DNA from: Bacteroides neonati
GTDB taxonomy: Bacteria > Bacteroidota > Bacteroidia > Bacteroidales > Bacteroidaceae
Length of the DNA: 58,306 nt
Direction of reading: 5' to 3'
NCBI RefSeq assembly: GCF_000499785.1
Contig: NZ_HG726021.1
Coordinates: 1 to 58,306, forward strand
Positions 44,542-55,735 of this stretch are shown in pieces (the stretch's first letter is position 1; each line of letters begins with the position of its first letter). The notes beneath the pieces were generated by a model that saw only the letters and a program-made list of their open reading frames with translations, was not told the DNA's origin and did no database searches. The translations under genes were made by a program, and so were the position numbers.

Positions 44542-44590
44542 TAATTTCCCGAATAATAGATTTTCATCTAATTGTTCGGGGAATTATTTT
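44542..44590 (+). terminator. Terminator of the Bat operon
   Basis: TAATTTCCCGAA (44542-44553) pairs with TTCGGGGAATTA (44575-44586; one G-T pair) and TTTT follows. The rest of the gap to 44728 is AT-rich with no gene. Confidence 0.8.
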
Positions 44591-44728
44591 AGAATACAAC
44601 CCTTTAAGAATTGTTTTTCTATAAATTACGAAAAAAGATATGCAAATAATTTGTTTTATCTTTTTTTTTCCTTAAGTTTATAGCGTGATAGTAAAATCAC
44701 TTAGTATTAACCATTAAATTTATCGGTC

Positions 44729-45019
44729 ATGAGAACAATAACATTCAATGAGCTACGTAAAATTAAAGATTCATTGCCCAGTGGTAGCATGCATAGAATA
44801 GCAGATGAACTTGGTCTGAATGTGGATACGGTAAGGAACTTCTTTGGGGGGCATAACTTTAAAGAGGGTAAAAGCGTTGGGATACACCTTGAACCGGGTC
44901 CGGATGGCGGGTTAGTAATGCTCGATGATACTACTGTACTTGACCGGGCGCTATGCATCTTGAAAGAATTAAACTTAAGCATGCAAAAAGAGCCGACTAC
45001 AGAGTTTATACGCGCTTAA
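44729..45019 (+). CDS. Small putative DNA-binding protein (96 aa)
   Basis: 96 residues with a helix-turn-helix-like segment GSMHRIADELGLNVDTVRNFFGG near residues 18-42, where IADELGLNVDTVRNFF matches the spacing of an HTH recognition pair. The C-terminal part contains a beta-hairpin (GIHLEPGPDGGLVMLDDTTVLD). Found widely in Bacteroides as an unnamed regulator. It has its own terminator. Confidence 0.7.
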   Translation: MRTITFNELRKIKDSLPSGSMHRIADELGLNVDTVRNFFGGHNFKEGKSVGIHLEPGPDGGLVMLDDTTVLDRALCILKELNLSMQKEPTTEFIRA

Positions 45020-45036
45020 TTTAAAGATACTGACAG

Positions 45037-45072
45037 AATCCCAATTGATTGATAAACAATTGGGATTTCTTA
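45037..45072 (+). terminator. Terminator after the small HTH gene
   Basis: AATCCCAATTG and CAATTGGGATT form a perfect 11-bp stem followed by TCTTATTT. Confidence 0.9.
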
Positions 45073-45104
45073 TTTGTTAATTTCATTTTAAAACAAATCG
45101 AATT

Positions 45105-46235
45105 ATGGACGATAAATTAGTTACATTAGCCATTCTAACATATACCAAAGCTCAGATATTAAAGAACGTACTTGAGAATGAAGGTATAGAGACTTATATC
45201 CAAAATGTAAATCAAATACAACCGGTTGTATCATCGGGTGTTCGCTTACGGATTAAGGAGAGTGACCTTCCGCGTGCATTGAAAATTACTGAAAGTTCTG
45301 TATGGTTAGCTGAAAGTATAGTGGGAGAGAAGTCCCCTAAAGTTGACGGAGAACGTAAAAAGATATTGATTCCTGTCGACTTTTCAAGCTATTCGATGAA
45401 AGCTTGCGAGTTTGGTTTCAATTTTGCAAAAACTTATGACGCCGAAGTCGTTTTATTGCACGTTTATTTTACTCCGGTATATGCTTCTTCACTGCCTTAT
45501 GGAGATGTTTTTAACTATCAAATAAATGATGAAGATGCGGTTAGAACTATTCTGCAAAAGGTTCATAGCGACTTAAATACTTTATCTGATAAGATTAAAG
45601 CAAAAGTAGCCTCGGGAGAGTTTCCAGACGTAAAATATACTTGTGTTTTACGCGAAGGTATCCCCGAAGAGGAAATTCTTAGATACAATAAAGAGCAACG
45701 AGCCAGAATCATTATAATGGGTACTCGTGGTAAGAATCAGAAAGACATAGACTTGATAGGAAGTGTTACTGCCGAGATCATTGAGCGTAGCCGTACCACA
45801 GTATTGGCTATTCCCGAGCATACACCGTTCAATCAGTTTGATAATGTTAAACGAATTGCTTTTATTACTAACTTCGATCAACGAGACTTGATTGCTTTCG
45901 AGTCATTTATCAATGACTGGAAACATTTCCATTTTTCCGTTTCTCTAATTTATTTGACCGACATGAAAGATGCGAAAGATACTTGGAATGAAATTAAGCT
46001 GGCAGGAATAAAAGAATATTTCCATAAGCAATATCCCGACTTGGATATTCAGTATGATGTAGTGATGAATGATGATATTTTAAAAAACCTGGAGCAATAT
46101 ATTGAAAGTAGCAAGATTGATATTATAACATTGACATCCTACAAACGAAACATATTTGCTCGATTATTTAATCCTGGAATTGCTAGAAAGATGTTATTTC
46201 ATTCAGATACACCATTGCTGGTTATTAACGGATGA
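45105..46235 (+). CDS. Universal stress protein with DUF2007-like N-terminal part (376 aa)
   Basis: Residues about 1-65 resemble the DUF2007 signal-transducing family (KAQILKNVLENEGIETYIQNVNQ). Two Usp domains follow: one complete (KKILIPVDFSSYSMKACEFGFNFAKTYDAEVVLLHVY to IIMGTRGKNQKDIDLIGSVTAEIIERSRTTVLAIPEHTPF, with the ATP-binding G-x2-G-x9-G-S/T pattern) and one degenerate (230-376). Cytoplasmic stress protein; role in Bacteroides not defined. Confidence 0.88.
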   Translation: MDDKLVTLAILTYTKAQILKNVLENEGIETYIQNVNQIQPVVSSGVRLRIKESDLPRALKITESSVWLAESIVGEKSPKVDGERKKILIPVDFSSYSMKACEFGFNFAKTYDAEVVLLHVYFTPVYASSLPYGDVFNYQINDEDAVRTILQKVHSDLNTLSDKIKAKVASGEFPDVKYTCVLREGIPEEEILRYNKEQRARIIIMGTRGKNQKDIDLIGSVTAEIIERSRTTVLAIPEHTPFNQFDNVKRIAFITNFDQRDLIAFESFINDWKHFHFSVSLIYLTDMKDAKDTWNEIKLAGIKEYFHKQYPDLDIQYDVVMNDDILKNLEQYIESSKIDIITLTSYKRNIFARLFNPGIARKMLFHSDTPLLVING

Positions 46236-46410
46236 TCAGTGAGTTAAAATTAAGTCGTTTAAAATAATGATATAATACCAATTATGTTTAATAGTAAATT
46301 TCAATTTATTGTAAACTAATTGATTAGATAGTATAAGAGTCATTCATCGTAAACACTATCCTCTTCCACAATAATTTGAGATGAATATTTTTTAGTAAGA
46401 ATAGCAATAA

Positions 46411-46455
46411 AAAAGAGACGATCACATAAAAACATGTGATCGTCTCTTTTTTATT
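46411..46455. terminator. Bidirectional terminator between usp and TPR gene
   Basis: AAAAGAGACGATCACAT (46411-46427) and ATGTGATCGTCTCTTTT (46434-46450) form a perfect 17-bp stem flanked by A and T tracts, suiting two converging genes. Confidence 0.95.
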
Positions 46456-46480
46456 TTATCAAATAGATGATGCTATTTGA

Positions 46481-47695
46481 TTAGTTTTGAATTTTTTCAA
46501 TTTCTTCAAATTCTGGTCCCATATTCAAGTTATAATAAACTCTATAAAGACCGGGTGCCCACAAATCCTTCTGATCGGGTTTGAGTTGTCTAGCCTTTTC
46601 ATAATATGGTCTAGCTTCCTCATAATACTTCTTAACCTTAGCCTGAGCTGCAGCATATTTCGGATCATTAATATCTGTAGTCGACTTGTCAGAGTATTCT
46701 TGAGCCTGCATAATAAGCACCAATCCTAAGTTTGAATAGGCTTCTGCATATTGAGAATCAGCTTCGATAGTCTTTTTGTAGAACTCAATGGCTTTGTCAT
46801 AATCTTTAAGGTTATGATAAAGGTAAGCTTTTACGTATAAATAAAGCTTATTATTGGGTTCTTTTGCCAACATCTCATCAGCAAACTCCATTGCCTTTTG
46901 TGGTTGATTAGAAGCGCTGTAATAATCTACCAGATTAGCAAAGAAATATTGGTTTTCAGGGAATTTTAGGATACCTTCTTTCAATACTTCTACCCATTTG
47001 GCAGTGTCACCTTTCGCTTTATATGCATCGGCCATCAATTGCATGGCAAATTTACCACCATCTTTGTCTTTCAGTGCATAAGGAGCATACTTCATAATAG
47101 CATCTTTATCTCCTACTCTGTCGGCAGCTAAAGTAGCATAATAAGCAACTTGAGGAAGAATCGTGTCTTTTTCTAATAAGTTTTGATCCTCCATCATCGG
47201 ATAAGTAGCTGATTCAACGTATGTTGCAAAGAACTTTAGTGCATCTGCATTTTTGTCTAAATTAAAATACTGAATACCACCATTGATCAGGTTCGGACGC
47301 TCAGCCAACATTGTTGCGCTGTTTGACTTTCTGAATTTGTTCTTTACTTTTCCTTTTTCGTTAGGAATTTGCGCCAATTCATCACACTTAACGAAATACT
47401 TGTACATGTCTAAGATGCTATTGTAAACCCTCAATGTGTCGTAAGGTTTTCTTAAATAAGCATTTTCCATTTCCTTTTCGTTAATTCTTTTCTGAATAAA
47501 ACCTGCTACATCCCATGTTGCAGCATCGTCTTTCGTCTCAGGATTAGTCAAAGCTTCTTTAATTAGCTGTTCAGCCTTTTTGAAGTCCGGTTTTACCTCG
47601 GTAGCAATACTCTTGGCTTCTTTTACGTTCTTCTGTTGAGCGAATGCGAAGCTAACTGCCATCAATAAAACCATTGAAAATAATACTCTTTTCAT
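46481..47695 (-). CDS. Periplasmic TPR-repeat protein (404 aa)
   Basis: Signal peptide (MKRVLFSMVLLMAVSFAFAQ) followed by TPR-like helical repeats, clearest at residues 255-330 (AMEFADEMLAKEPNNKLYLYVKAYLYHNLKDYDKAIEFYKKTIEADSQYAEAYSNLGLVLIM). Located 32 bp downstream of gyrA on the same strand, an order usual in Bacteroides. Likely a periplasmic scaffold; function unknown. Confidence 0.88.
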   Translation of the reverse strand: MKRVLFSMVLLMAVSFAFAQQKNVKEAKSIATEVKPDFKKAEQLIKEALTNPETKDDAATWDVAGFIQKRINEKEMENAYLRKPYDTLRVYNSILDMYKYFVKCDELAQIPNEKGKVKNKFRKSNSATMLAERPNLINGGIQYFNLDKNADALKFFATYVESATYPMMEDQNLLEKDTILPQVAYYATLAADRVGDKDAIMKYAPYALKDKDGGKFAMQLMADAYKAKGDTAKWVEVLKEGILKFPENQYFFANLVDYYSASNQPQKAMEFADEMLAKEPNNKLYLYVKAYLYHNLKDYDKAIEFYKKTIEADSQYAEAYSNLGLVLIMQAQEYSDKSTTDINDPKYAAAQAKVKKYYEEARPYYEKARQLKPDQKDLWAPGLYRVYYNLNMGPEFEEIEKIQN

Positions 47696-47727
47696 GATTG
47701 TTGTTTGATTAATTATTAATATTAGGT

Positions 47728-50271
47728 CTATTCTTCTGTTTCTTCATTTGCCGTCATATCTACTTGCGGATCGACAGGGATGTTGCCCTCCTCTTCTTCC
47801 ATGGGTGGAATGACATCTTCGAGACTTTCTGTAGTAACTTTACATACGGAACCGATGTGGTCGTTACGCTTTTCAAGATTAATTAAGCGAACACCTTGTG
47901 TAGCACGTCCCATAATACGGAAATCTTCAACTTTTAAGCGTATTGTGATACCCGATTTATTGATGATCATTAAGTCATTCTCGTCTGTTACAGATTTGAT
48001 GGTCACTACCTTACCTGTCTTGTCGGTAACATTCATGCTCTTCACACCTTTACCGCCACGATTGGTTTTACGATAGTCTTCGATGTTGGAACGCTTACCG
48101 TATCCTTGCTCCGAAACAATCATAATTGATTCTTTCTCGAGGTCTTTAACACAAATCATACCTACTACTTCGTCTGTACCGTCTTCATCTAAGCGGATAC
48201 CACGCACGCCGGTTGCCGTACGACCCATAACGCGCACTGCTGCTTCATGGAAGCGGATGGCACGGCCATTGCGGTTGGCAATGATGATTTCGTTGTTACC
48301 GTTAGTCATACGTACTTCAATAACACGGTCGTCCTCGCGAATAGTAATGGCATTTACACCATTTTGGCGTGGTCTTGAGTATTGTTCAAGCAATGTTTTC
48401 TTGATAATACCGTTTTTAGTACAGAATAGTACGTAATGATTGTTGATATAGGCTTCGTCCTGGAGTGTTTTCACACGCAGATAAGCGGTTACGGCATCGT
48501 CCGAGTCGATATTCAATAGGTTTTGAATAGCGCGTCCCTTCGAAATCTTCGTTCCTTCAGGAATTTCATATACTTTCAGCCAGTAACATTTACCTTTTTG
48601 GGTGAAGAACATCATTGTATTGTGCATAGTAGCCGGATAGATGTGCTCTACAAAGTCTTCGTCGCGAGTTTCTGAGCCTTTTGACCCTACTCCACCGCGG
48701 TTCTGAGAACGGAATTCGGTTAGAGGGGTGCGCTTGATGTATCCCAGATGCGAAATAGTGATAATCATTTCGTCATCGGCATAGAAATCTTCCGGATTAA
48801 ACTCTTCGGACGAATAAACAATTTCGGAGCGGCGTGTATCGCCATATTTTGCTTTTACCTCGAGTAGTTCGTCTTTGATTACCTGACGGCATACTTCTTC
48901 GTCGGCCAAAATGCTTTCAAAATAAGCTACTTGCTTCATTACATCCTCGTATTCGGCGTGCAACTGGTCTTGTGCAAGACCTGTGAGCTGGCGAAGACGC
49001 ATTTCGACAATGGCACGAGATTGGATTTCGGTCAGTTCAAATCGATCCATCAAGCCTTGGATGGCTTCATTGGGGGTTTTGGCTGCACGAATGATACGAA
49101 TTACTTCGTCGATATTGTCGGATGCAATGATCAAACCCTCGAGAATATGAGCACGCTCTTTGGCTTTGCGCAAATCAAACTCGGTACGGCGAATAACCAC
49201 ATCGCGTCTGTGCTCAACGAAATACATGATTAAGTCGCGCAGATTCAACATCTTAGGACGTCCGTGTACCAATGCTACGTTGTTCACACCAAATGAGGTT
49301 TGCAGAGCCGTCATCTTGTATAGTTTATTCAATACTACACTGGCATTGGCATCGCGCTTGATATCGATAACGATACGCATACCATCGCGGTCGGATTCGT
49401 CATTGGCATTTGAAATACCTTCTATTTTCTTATCGTTTACAAGATCGGCGATGTATTTGATTAACTCGGCCTTGTTTACATTGTAAGGAATTTCGGTAAT
49501 AACGATTTTATCGTGTGAATGTCCTGATTCGATCTCCGCTTTTGCACGCATAACCACACGGCCACGGCCTGTAAGATAGGCTTCGCGTACGCCGCTTATA
49601 CCATAGATGTAACCTCCTGTTGGAAAGTCGGGTGCTTTGACGTAGTTCATAAGCTCCTCGACCGTTACTTCTTGATTCTCCAAATAGGCATGACAGGCAT
49701 CAATAACTTCGGTTAGGTTATGAGGCGGCATATTGGTAGCCATACCTACGGCGATACCTGAAGCACCGTTTACCAGCAAATTCGGAATACGTGTGGGCAT
49801 CACTTTGGGTTCGCTCAACGTATTATCGAAGTTTGGTTCAAAATCGACAGTCTCTTTATAGAGGTCCTGCATCATCTCTTCACCAAGCTTGTTCAGACGG
49901 GCTTCCGTATAACGCATAGCAGCAGGGCTATCGCCGTCTACGGAACCAAAGTTACCTTGTCCATCAACTAGTGGATAACGCATTGCCCATTCCTGGGCCA
50001 TACGCACCATTGCAAAATATACAGAGGAATCTCCGTGAGGGTGATACTTACCGAGTACTTCACCCACGATTCTGGCTGATTTTTTGTAGGGTTTATCCGA
50101 CATATTGCCCAGTTCCATCATTCCGTATAAAATTCTACGGTGAACCGGCTTAAACCCATCTCTAACATCTGGAAGGGCACGCGAAACAATGACCGACATG
50201 GAGTAGTCAATGTAGGATGACTTCATTTCCTCCTCGATGTTTATCTTTATAATTCTGTCTTGCTCAAGCAT
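47728..50271 (-). CDS. gyrA: DNA gyrase subunit A
   Basis: 847 residues with the N-terminal breakage-reunion domain (active Tyr121 in [10 protein letters not shown]), the six-bladed C-terminal beta-pinwheel and GyrA box in [13 protein letters not shown]; an acidic C-terminal tail follows. In the quinolone-resistance region Asp81 and Ser82 (HPHGDSSVY) are the sensitive-type residues, while residue 86, equal to E. coli Asp87, is Phe (codon TTT). The second-position neighbour Ser83 is also present. Gyrase introduces negative supercoils with GyrB. Confidence 0.98.
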   Translation of the reverse strand: MLEQDRIIKINIEEEMKSSYIDYSMSVIVSRALPDVRDGFKPVHRRILYGMMELGNMSDKPYKKSARIVGEVLGKYHPHGDSSVYFAMVRMAQEWAMRYPLVDGQGNFGSVDGDSPAAMRYTEARLNKLGEEMMQDLYKETVDFEPNFDNTLSEPKVMPTRIPNLLVNGASGIAVGMATNMPPHNLTEVIDACHAYLENQEVTVEELMNYVKAPDFPTGGYIYGISGVREAYLTGRGRVVMRAKAEIESGHSHDKIVITEIPYNVNKAELIKYIADLVNDKKIEGISNANDESDRDGMRIVIDIKRDANASVVLNKLYKMTALQTSFGVNNVALVHGRPKMLNLRDLIMYFVEHRRDVVIRRTEFDLRKAKERAHILEGLIIASDNIDEVIRIIRAAKTPNEAIQGLMDRFELTEIQSRAIVEMRLRQLTGLAQDQLHAEYEDVMKQVAYFESILADEEVCRQVIKDELLEVKAKYGDTRRSEIVYSSEEFNPEDFYADDEMIITISHLGYIKRTPLTEFRSQNRGGVGSKGSETRDEDFVEHIYPATMHNTMMFFTQKGKCYWLKVYEIPEGTKISKGRAIQNLLNIDSDDAVTAYLRVKTLQDEAYINNHYVLFCTKNGIIKKTLLEQYSRPRQNGVNAITIREDDRVIEVRMTNGNNEIIIANRNGRAIRFHEAAVRVMGRTATGVRGIRLDEDGTDEVVGMICVKDLEKESIMIVSEQGYGKRSNIEDYRKTNRGGKGVKSMNVTDKTGKVVTIKSVTDENDLMIINKSGITIRLKVEDFRIMGRATQGVRLINLEKRNDHIGSVCKVTTESLEDVIPPMEEEEGNIPVDPQVDMTANEETEE

Positions 50272-50876
50272 TTAAAAAGATTATTAATTATACATTCTTG
50301 GCTTATCAAAAACCATGCTAAAGTACTACTTTTTCGCGATATACAAAAGTTTTCGAGGATAAAGTTTTTGCTATTCTTAATATCTGTTTGGATTATGTGA
50401 ATGTAGGCTATGACTATTTTTAGCATTGTATCTCCTCTTATGAATGAGTACGTACTTTGATTGTAAATGAATACGTATTCTTTGGTATCAAGAGTACGTA
50501 CTTAACAGCGCGTTAATATACTAGTTCTTCCAACAAGGAAAAGCTTTCTGTTTAGCTCTTGTTTGTTTTGTCTTATCTTGCTGTTTTTCAGATTTTTATT
50601 TCATTTTTCGTACTTTGTTTTCATATTGCTTTGCCCGTTTCTTCACGTTTTTGCTTATTCAATGGCTGGTTCGGTTTAGCGTAGATACTTGTGTTTTTAT
50701 TAACTTCGATTCTTGCTAAAACCTTTCGAGGTTTTGATGAGTATATATATAATGTGTATGAAGTTTTTTTTGGCACGGCATTTGCTGTTACAATAAATAC
50801 CGCGAATATGGTGCGTAAACTTAATTATTGCGTATATTTGCCAGTAAATAACAGCTTAAGAAGAAGGAAAATAAAT
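50272..50876. promoter_or_regulatory. Divergent gyrA/clpC control region with three spaced palindromes
   Basis: 605 bp without a gene. AGTACGTACT (50447-50456), AATACGTATT inside GAATACGTATTC (50470-50479) and AGTACGTACT (50493-50502) are 10-bp palindromes whose starts are exactly 23 bp apart. TATATTTG at 50833-50840 is a -7 box 36 bp before the clpC ATG. I found no clear gyrA promoter. Confidence 0.6.
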
Positions 50877-53414
50877 ATGAATAATCAATTCTCACAAAGA
50901 GTTGCCGATGTTATCGTCTTTAGCAAAGAAGAAGCAAACCGGTTGAGAAGCAGACATATCGGACCTGAGCATCTGCTGCTTGGGCTGCTTCGTGACGGTG
51001 AAGGAAAGGCTATTGAGATTTTGTCGAAGCTCAACACAAATTTAACCGATATAAAACAGCAAATTGAGACTCGGCTAAGAAATGAGACCGATGACCTTTC
51101 ACTTCCCGAGACGGAACTACCATTGTCTGATAACGCCGCAAAGATATTGAAAATGTGTATTCTTGAAGCACGTGGACTCAAGTGCAATGTGGCCGATACG
51201 GAGCACATCTTGTTGGCCATCTTGAGAGACCGCGATAATATGGCTGCTTCGGTATTGAAAGACAATGACGTAGACTACAAAGCGGTGTACGAGCAACTCT
51301 CTTTACAGCCCGATACGAGTGCCGGAATGGGCTTTTCGGAAGACGAAGAGGAGGATGACGAGTTAAATTCACCCCATTCGCCGGGAAATAAAGAACCCGA
51401 AGGATATCGACAAGCTCAGGCTGCTTCTAAGAAAACAGCTAACGATACTCCTGTACTTGATAACTTTGGTACAGATATGACCAAAGCAGCCGAGGAAGGT
51501 AAGCTGGATCCGGTCATCGGTCGCGAACGTGAGATAGAGCGTTTGGCTCAGATCCTGAGTCGCCGTAAAAAGAACAATCCGATTTTGATCGGTGAACCCG
51601 GTGTGGGCAAATCGGCCATTGTAGAGGGGTTGGCGCTTCGTATCGTACAGAAAAAGGTATCGCGCGTTTTATTTGATAAGCGTGTAGTAGCTCTCGATAT
51701 GACCTCGGTGGTAGCCGGAACCAAGTATCGCGGGCAATTTGAGGAACGTATTCGCTCCATTCTCAATGAGTTGCAGAAGAATCCGAATGTGATTTTGTTT
51801 ATCGACGAGATTCATACCATCGTAGGTGCCGGTTCGGCTGCGGGCTCAATGGACGCAGCCAATATGCTGAAACCTGCTTTGGCGCGTGGCGAAATACAGT
51901 GTATTGGAGCCACTACGCTCGATGAATACAGGAAAAATATAGAAAAAGACGGTGCGTTGGAACGTCGTTTTCAGAAAGTAATGGTAGAACCCACTACGGC
52001 CGAGGAAACGCTTCAGATTCTGCGCAACATCAAGGATAAATACGAAGAGCATCACAATGTGAACTATACCGATGCTGCATTGGAGGCTTGTGTCAAGTTG
52101 GCAGACCGCTATATTACCGATCGCAACTTCCCCGATAAGGCGATTGATGCTCTTGATGAATCGGGTTCACGCATCCATCTGACCAATGTAAGTGTGCCCA
52201 AGGAGATGGAAGATCAAGAACAACTGATCGAAGAAGCGAAGAATAAAAAGAATGCAGCGGTGAAATCGCAAAATTTCGAATTGGCTGCCAGCTTCCGGGA
52301 TCAAGAGAAGGAACTTTCGCTTCGCTTGGATGAGATGAAGAAAGATTGGGAAGAACGCTTGAAGGAGAATCGTCAAACGGTTGATGGAGAAGATATTGCA
52401 GACGTTATTTCAATGATGTCCGGTGTGCCTGTTCAGCGTATGGCCGAAGCCGAGGGGCTTAAATTGGCAACGATGAAGACGAATTTGCAATCGAAAGTGA
52501 TTGCTCAGGATGCTGCTATCGAGAAATTGGTAAAGGCCATTCTCCGTAGCCGTGTTGGCCTGAAGGATCCAAATAAGCCGATTGGTACATTCATGTTCCT
52601 AGGTCCTACCGGTGTAGGTAAAACACATCTGGCCAAAGAGCTTGCCAAATATATGTTCGGCTCTTCGGATGCATTGATTCGCATTGATATGAGCGAGTTT
52701 ATGGAGAAATTTACCGTTTCGCGTCTTGTTGGAGCGCCTCCGGGCTATGTAGGATACGAAGAAGGCGGACAGCTCACCGAAAAGGTGCGTCGTAAACCTT
52801 ACTCCATCGTGTTGCTCGATGAGATAGAAAAAGCACATTCGGATGTGTTTAACCTCTTGCTTCAAGTGATGGACGAAGGACGATTGACTGACAGTTATGG
52901 CAGAGTCGTTGACTTTAAAAACACGGTTGTTATTATGACCTCGAACGTAGGAACCCGTCAGCTAAAAGACTTTGGGCGTGGAGTTGGCTTTGCTACTCAG
53001 AACCGCTTGAACGATAATGAATTTTCGCGTAGCGTTATTCAGAAAGCGTTGACGAAATCTTTTGCTCCCGAGTTCATTAATCGAATCGACGAGATTATCA
53101 CCTTCGATCAACTTTCGCTCGATGCGATAACGAATATCATTGATATTGAGCTTCAAAGCCTGTATAAACGAGTTGAGTCGATAGGCTACAAATTGGTCGT
53201 AGAAGACAAGGCAAAGCAGTTCATAGCCTCTAAGGGGTATGATGTGCAGTTTGGTGCCCGCCCGCTAAAGCGTGCTATACAAACTTACCTTGAAGATACG
53301 TTATCAGAACTTATCATATCTGCTTCGGTTAGTGATGGAGACACGATTCGGGTTTCGCTCAACGAAGAAAAGGGAGAGCTGGAGCTGAAAACTGTGTCAT
53401 CAGAAGAGAAATAA
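50877..53414 (+). CDS. clpC: ClpC-type AAA+ unfoldase
   Basis: Start at ATG 50877 ([43 protein letters not shown]); 62 upstream in-frame codons would cover the promoter. 845 residues: Clp_N double repeat, acidic linker, first AAA domain (Walker A GEPGVGKS near residue 238, Walker [10 protein letters not shown]), a UVR motif (about 446-485, [20 protein letters not shown]), and second AAA domain (GPTGVGKT near 575, [11 protein letters not shown]). The UVR motif marks ClpC rather than ClpB. Likely works with ClpP in protein quality control. Confidence 0.93.
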   Translation: MNNQFSQRVADVIVFSKEEANRLRSRHIGPEHLLLGLLRDGEGKAIEILSKLNTNLTDIKQQIETRLRNETDDLSLPETELPLSDNAAKILKMCILEARGLKCNVADTEHILLAILRDRDNMAASVLKDNDVDYKAVYEQLSLQPDTSAGMGFSEDEEEDDELNSPHSPGNKEPEGYRQAQAASKKTANDTPVLDNFGTDMTKAAEEGKLDPVIGREREIERLAQILSRRKKNNPILIGEPGVGKSAIVEGLALRIVQKKVSRVLFDKRVVALDMTSVVAGTKYRGQFEERIRSILNELQKNPNVILFIDEIHTIVGAGSAAGSMDAANMLKPALARGEIQCIGATTLDEYRKNIEKDGALERRFQKVMVEPTTAEETLQILRNIKDKYEEHHNVNYTDAALEACVKLADRYITDRNFPDKAIDALDESGSRIHLTNVSVPKEMEDQEQLIEEAKNKKNAAVKSQNFELAASFRDQEKELSLRLDEMKKDWEERLKENRQTVDGEDIADVISMMSGVPVQRMAEAEGLKLATMKTNLQSKVIAQDAAIEKLVKAILRSRVGLKDPNKPIGTFMFLGPTGVGKTHLAKELAKYMFGSSDALIRIDMSEFMEKFTVSRLVGAPPGYVGYEEGGQLTEKVRRKPYSIVLLDEIEKAHSDVFNLLLQVMDEGRLTDSYGRVVDFKNTVVIMTSNVGTRQLKDFGRGVGFATQNRLNDNEFSRSVIQKALTKSFAPEFINRIDEIITFDQLSLDAITNIIDIELQSLYKRVESIGYKLVVEDKAKQFIASKGYDVQFGARPLKRAIQTYLEDTLSELIISASVSDGDTIRVSLNEEKGELELKTVSSEEK

Positions 53415-53431
53415 ACTGCAAAATAGACGTC

Positions 53432-53466
53432 AAAATGTCAGACTTTAGGGTCTGGCATTTTTTTTG
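53432..53466 (+). terminator. Terminator after clpC
   Basis: AAAATGTCAGAC pairs with GTCTGGCATTTT (one G-T pair) followed by a T tract. Confidence 0.9.
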
Positions 53467-53518
53467 TTTTCTACTCAACAAATCAATTTAATATTCATAA
53501 TTTTAAATACACATTATT

Positions 53519-55564
53519 ATGCAAAAAGGCAATATTGGGGTTACTACAGAGAATATCTTCCCCATCATAAAAAAGTTTTTGTACAGTGATCATGAAATTT
53601 TTCTTCGCGAACTGGTTTCTAATGCAGTCGATGCTACCCAGAAGTTGAATACACTCGCTTCAGTAAGTGAGTTTAAGGGCGAATTGGGCGATTTGACCGT
53701 TCGTGTTGCTTTGGGACCCGATACCATTACTATCTCCGATCGCGGTATTGGTTTAACGGCCGAAGAGATTGACAAATATATCAATCAGATCGCTTTCTCC
53801 GGAGCGAATGACTTTTTGGAGAAATATAAGAATGACGCTAATGCCATTATCGGTCATTTTGGCTTGGGCTTCTATTCTGCTTTTATGGTTTCAAAGAAGG
53901 TTGAAATTATTACGAAGTCTTATAAGGAAGGTGCACAAGCTGTGAAGTGGTCATGCGATGGTAGTCCCGAGTTTACCTTGGAGGAGGTTGAGAAGGCAGA
54001 TCGCGGAACCGATATCGTTCTTTATATTGATGATGATTGCAAAGAATTCCTCGAAGAAGCCCGTATTTCGGCTTTATTGAAGAAATATTGTAGCTTCCTT
54101 CCTGTTTCTGTGGCTTTCGGCAAGAAAAAAGAGTGGAAAGATGGCAAGCAGGTTGAAACAAGCGAAGATAATATCATCAATCAAACCGCTCCTTTGTGGA
54201 CTCGCAAGCCTAGCGAGCTTTCGGACGAAGATTATAAGAAGTTCTATCACGACCTATACCCGATGTCGGACGAACCTCTGTTTTGGATTCACCTGAATGT
54301 AGATTATCCGTTCCACCTCACCGGTATTCTTTATTTCCCCAAGGTAAAGAGCAATATCGAACTGAATAAGAACAAAATTCAACTTTATTGCAATCAGGTT
54401 TATGTAACCGATTCGGTTGAAGGCATCGTACCCGACTTCCTTACCTTATTGCATGGTGTAATCGATTCTCCGGATATTCCGCTGAATGTTTCTCGCTCGT
54501 ATTTGCAGAGTGATTCGAATGTGAAAAAGATTTCGACATACATCACCAAGAAGGTATCCGACCGCTTGCAATCGATCTTCAAAAACGATCGTCCGCAATT
54601 TGATGAGAAGTGGAATGACTTGAAAATATTTATCAATTATGGTATGCTTACTCAGGAAGATTTTTATGAGAAAGCGTCAAAATTCGCCCTTTTCACCGAT
54701 ACGGATGATAAGCATTACACCTATGATGAGTACCAGACATTGATTAAAGAAAATCAAACAGATAAGGACGGAAATCTGATTTATCTTTATGCAAATAACA
54801 AAGACGAGCAGTTTAGTTACATCGAAGCTGCCGTCAACAAAGGCTATAATGTATTGTTGATGGATGGTCAGTTGGATGTAGCGATGATTAGCATGCTCGA
54901 ACAGAAGCTCGAAAAATCTCGTTTCACTCGTGTCGATGGCGATATCATTGACCATTTGATTGTAAAAGAGGATAAGAAAGCGAATGCGCTCGAACCCGAT
55001 AAGCAGGAAATGCTCTCTGTTGCATTCAAGAGCCAGTTGCCGAGCGTAGAAAAAGTTGAGTTTAACGTCATTGCACAGTCTTTGGGCGAAAATGCTGCTC
55101 CGGTGATGATTACTCAGAGTGAGTATATGCGCAGAATGAAAGAAATGGCCAACATTCAGGCCGGTATGAGCTTCTATGGCGAAATGCCCGATATGTTCAA
55201 CCTGGTATTGAACGCCGATCATAAATTGGTAAAACAGGTGTTGGCCGATGAAGAGATTGCTTGTGCTGCAGATATCGTTCCTTTGAAGTTCTCTATCGAC
55301 GATACGACTAAGCGTCGTGACGACTTGAAAAAGAAACAAGAGGGCAAGAAAGAGGAAGAAATTCCTACTGCCGAGAAAGACGAATTGAATGAGCTGAATG
55401 CGAAGTTGGATGAGCTGAACCATAAGAAAAATGCTCTTTTCACAACGTATGCAGCAGAAAATAAGGTGGTTCGCCAATTGATCGATTTGGCGTTGTTGCA
55501 AAATAACATGTTGAAAGGCGAGGCATTGAATAACTTCGTAAAAAGAAGCATTGAACTAATTTAA
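53519..55564 (+). CDS. htpG: Molecular chaperone HtpG (Hsp90)
   Basis: 681 residues: N-terminal ATPase domain (LRELVSNAVDATQK, DRGIGLTAEEI, GHFGLGFYSAFMV), middle domain (RKPSELSDEDYKKFY, NVSRSYLQSDSNVKKIS) and a C-terminal dimerisation part with a Lys/Glu-rich insertion (KKKQEGKKEEEIPTAEKDEL). Hsp90 chaperone; clusters with clpC as stress-response genes. Confidence 0.97.
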   Translation: MQKGNIGVTTENIFPIIKKFLYSDHEIFLRELVSNAVDATQKLNTLASVSEFKGELGDLTVRVALGPDTITISDRGIGLTAEEIDKYINQIAFSGANDFLEKYKNDANAIIGHFGLGFYSAFMVSKKVEIITKSYKEGAQAVKWSCDGSPEFTLEEVEKADRGTDIVLYIDDDCKEFLEEARISALLKKYCSFLPVSVAFGKKKEWKDGKQVETSEDNIINQTAPLWTRKPSELSDEDYKKFYHDLYPMSDEPLFWIHLNVDYPFHLTGILYFPKVKSNIELNKNKIQLYCNQVYVTDSVEGIVPDFLTLLHGVIDSPDIPLNVSRSYLQSDSNVKKISTYITKKVSDRLQSIFKNDRPQFDEKWNDLKIFINYGMLTQEDFYEKASKFALFTDTDDKHYTYDEYQTLIKENQTDKDGNLIYLYANNKDEQFSYIEAAVNKGYNVLLMDGQLDVAMISMLEQKLEKSRFTRVDGDIIDHLIVKEDKKANALEPDKQEMLSVAFKSQLPSVEKVEFNVIAQSLGENAAPVMITQSEYMRRMKEMANIQAGMSFYGEMPDMFNLVLNADHKLVKQVLADEEIACAADIVPLKFSIDDTTKRRDDLKKKQEGKKEEEIPTAEKDELNELNAKLDELNHKKNALFTTYAAENKVVRQLIDLALLQNNMLKGEALNNFVKRSIELI

Positions 55565-55600
55565 GCGCCCCTTTTTAATTCATTACATAAAAGCGAACGA

Positions 55601-55638
55601 GAGCATTGCAACTGAAAAGTATTGCAATGCTCTTTTTC
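55601..55638 (+). terminator. Terminator after htpG
   Basis: GAGCATTGCAA (55601-55611) and TTGCAATGCTC (55622-55632) form a perfect 11-bp stem followed by TTTTTCT. TATATTTG at 55684-55691 is a -7 box for the next gene. Confidence 0.95.
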
Positions 55639-55735
55639 TATATTAAAAAAGAGGGTTCTCTCGATTAATTGGAAACTTTTGTATATATTTGGGCGTTCAA
55701 TATTGAAAAATAGATCATTTGTTTGACTGGTATTT

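Noticed and set aside
54677..55501. 274-codon minus-strand frame inside htpG
   Set aside because: Antisense shadow of a conserved gene; rich in Ile, Gln, His and Leu as expected for the reverse frame.
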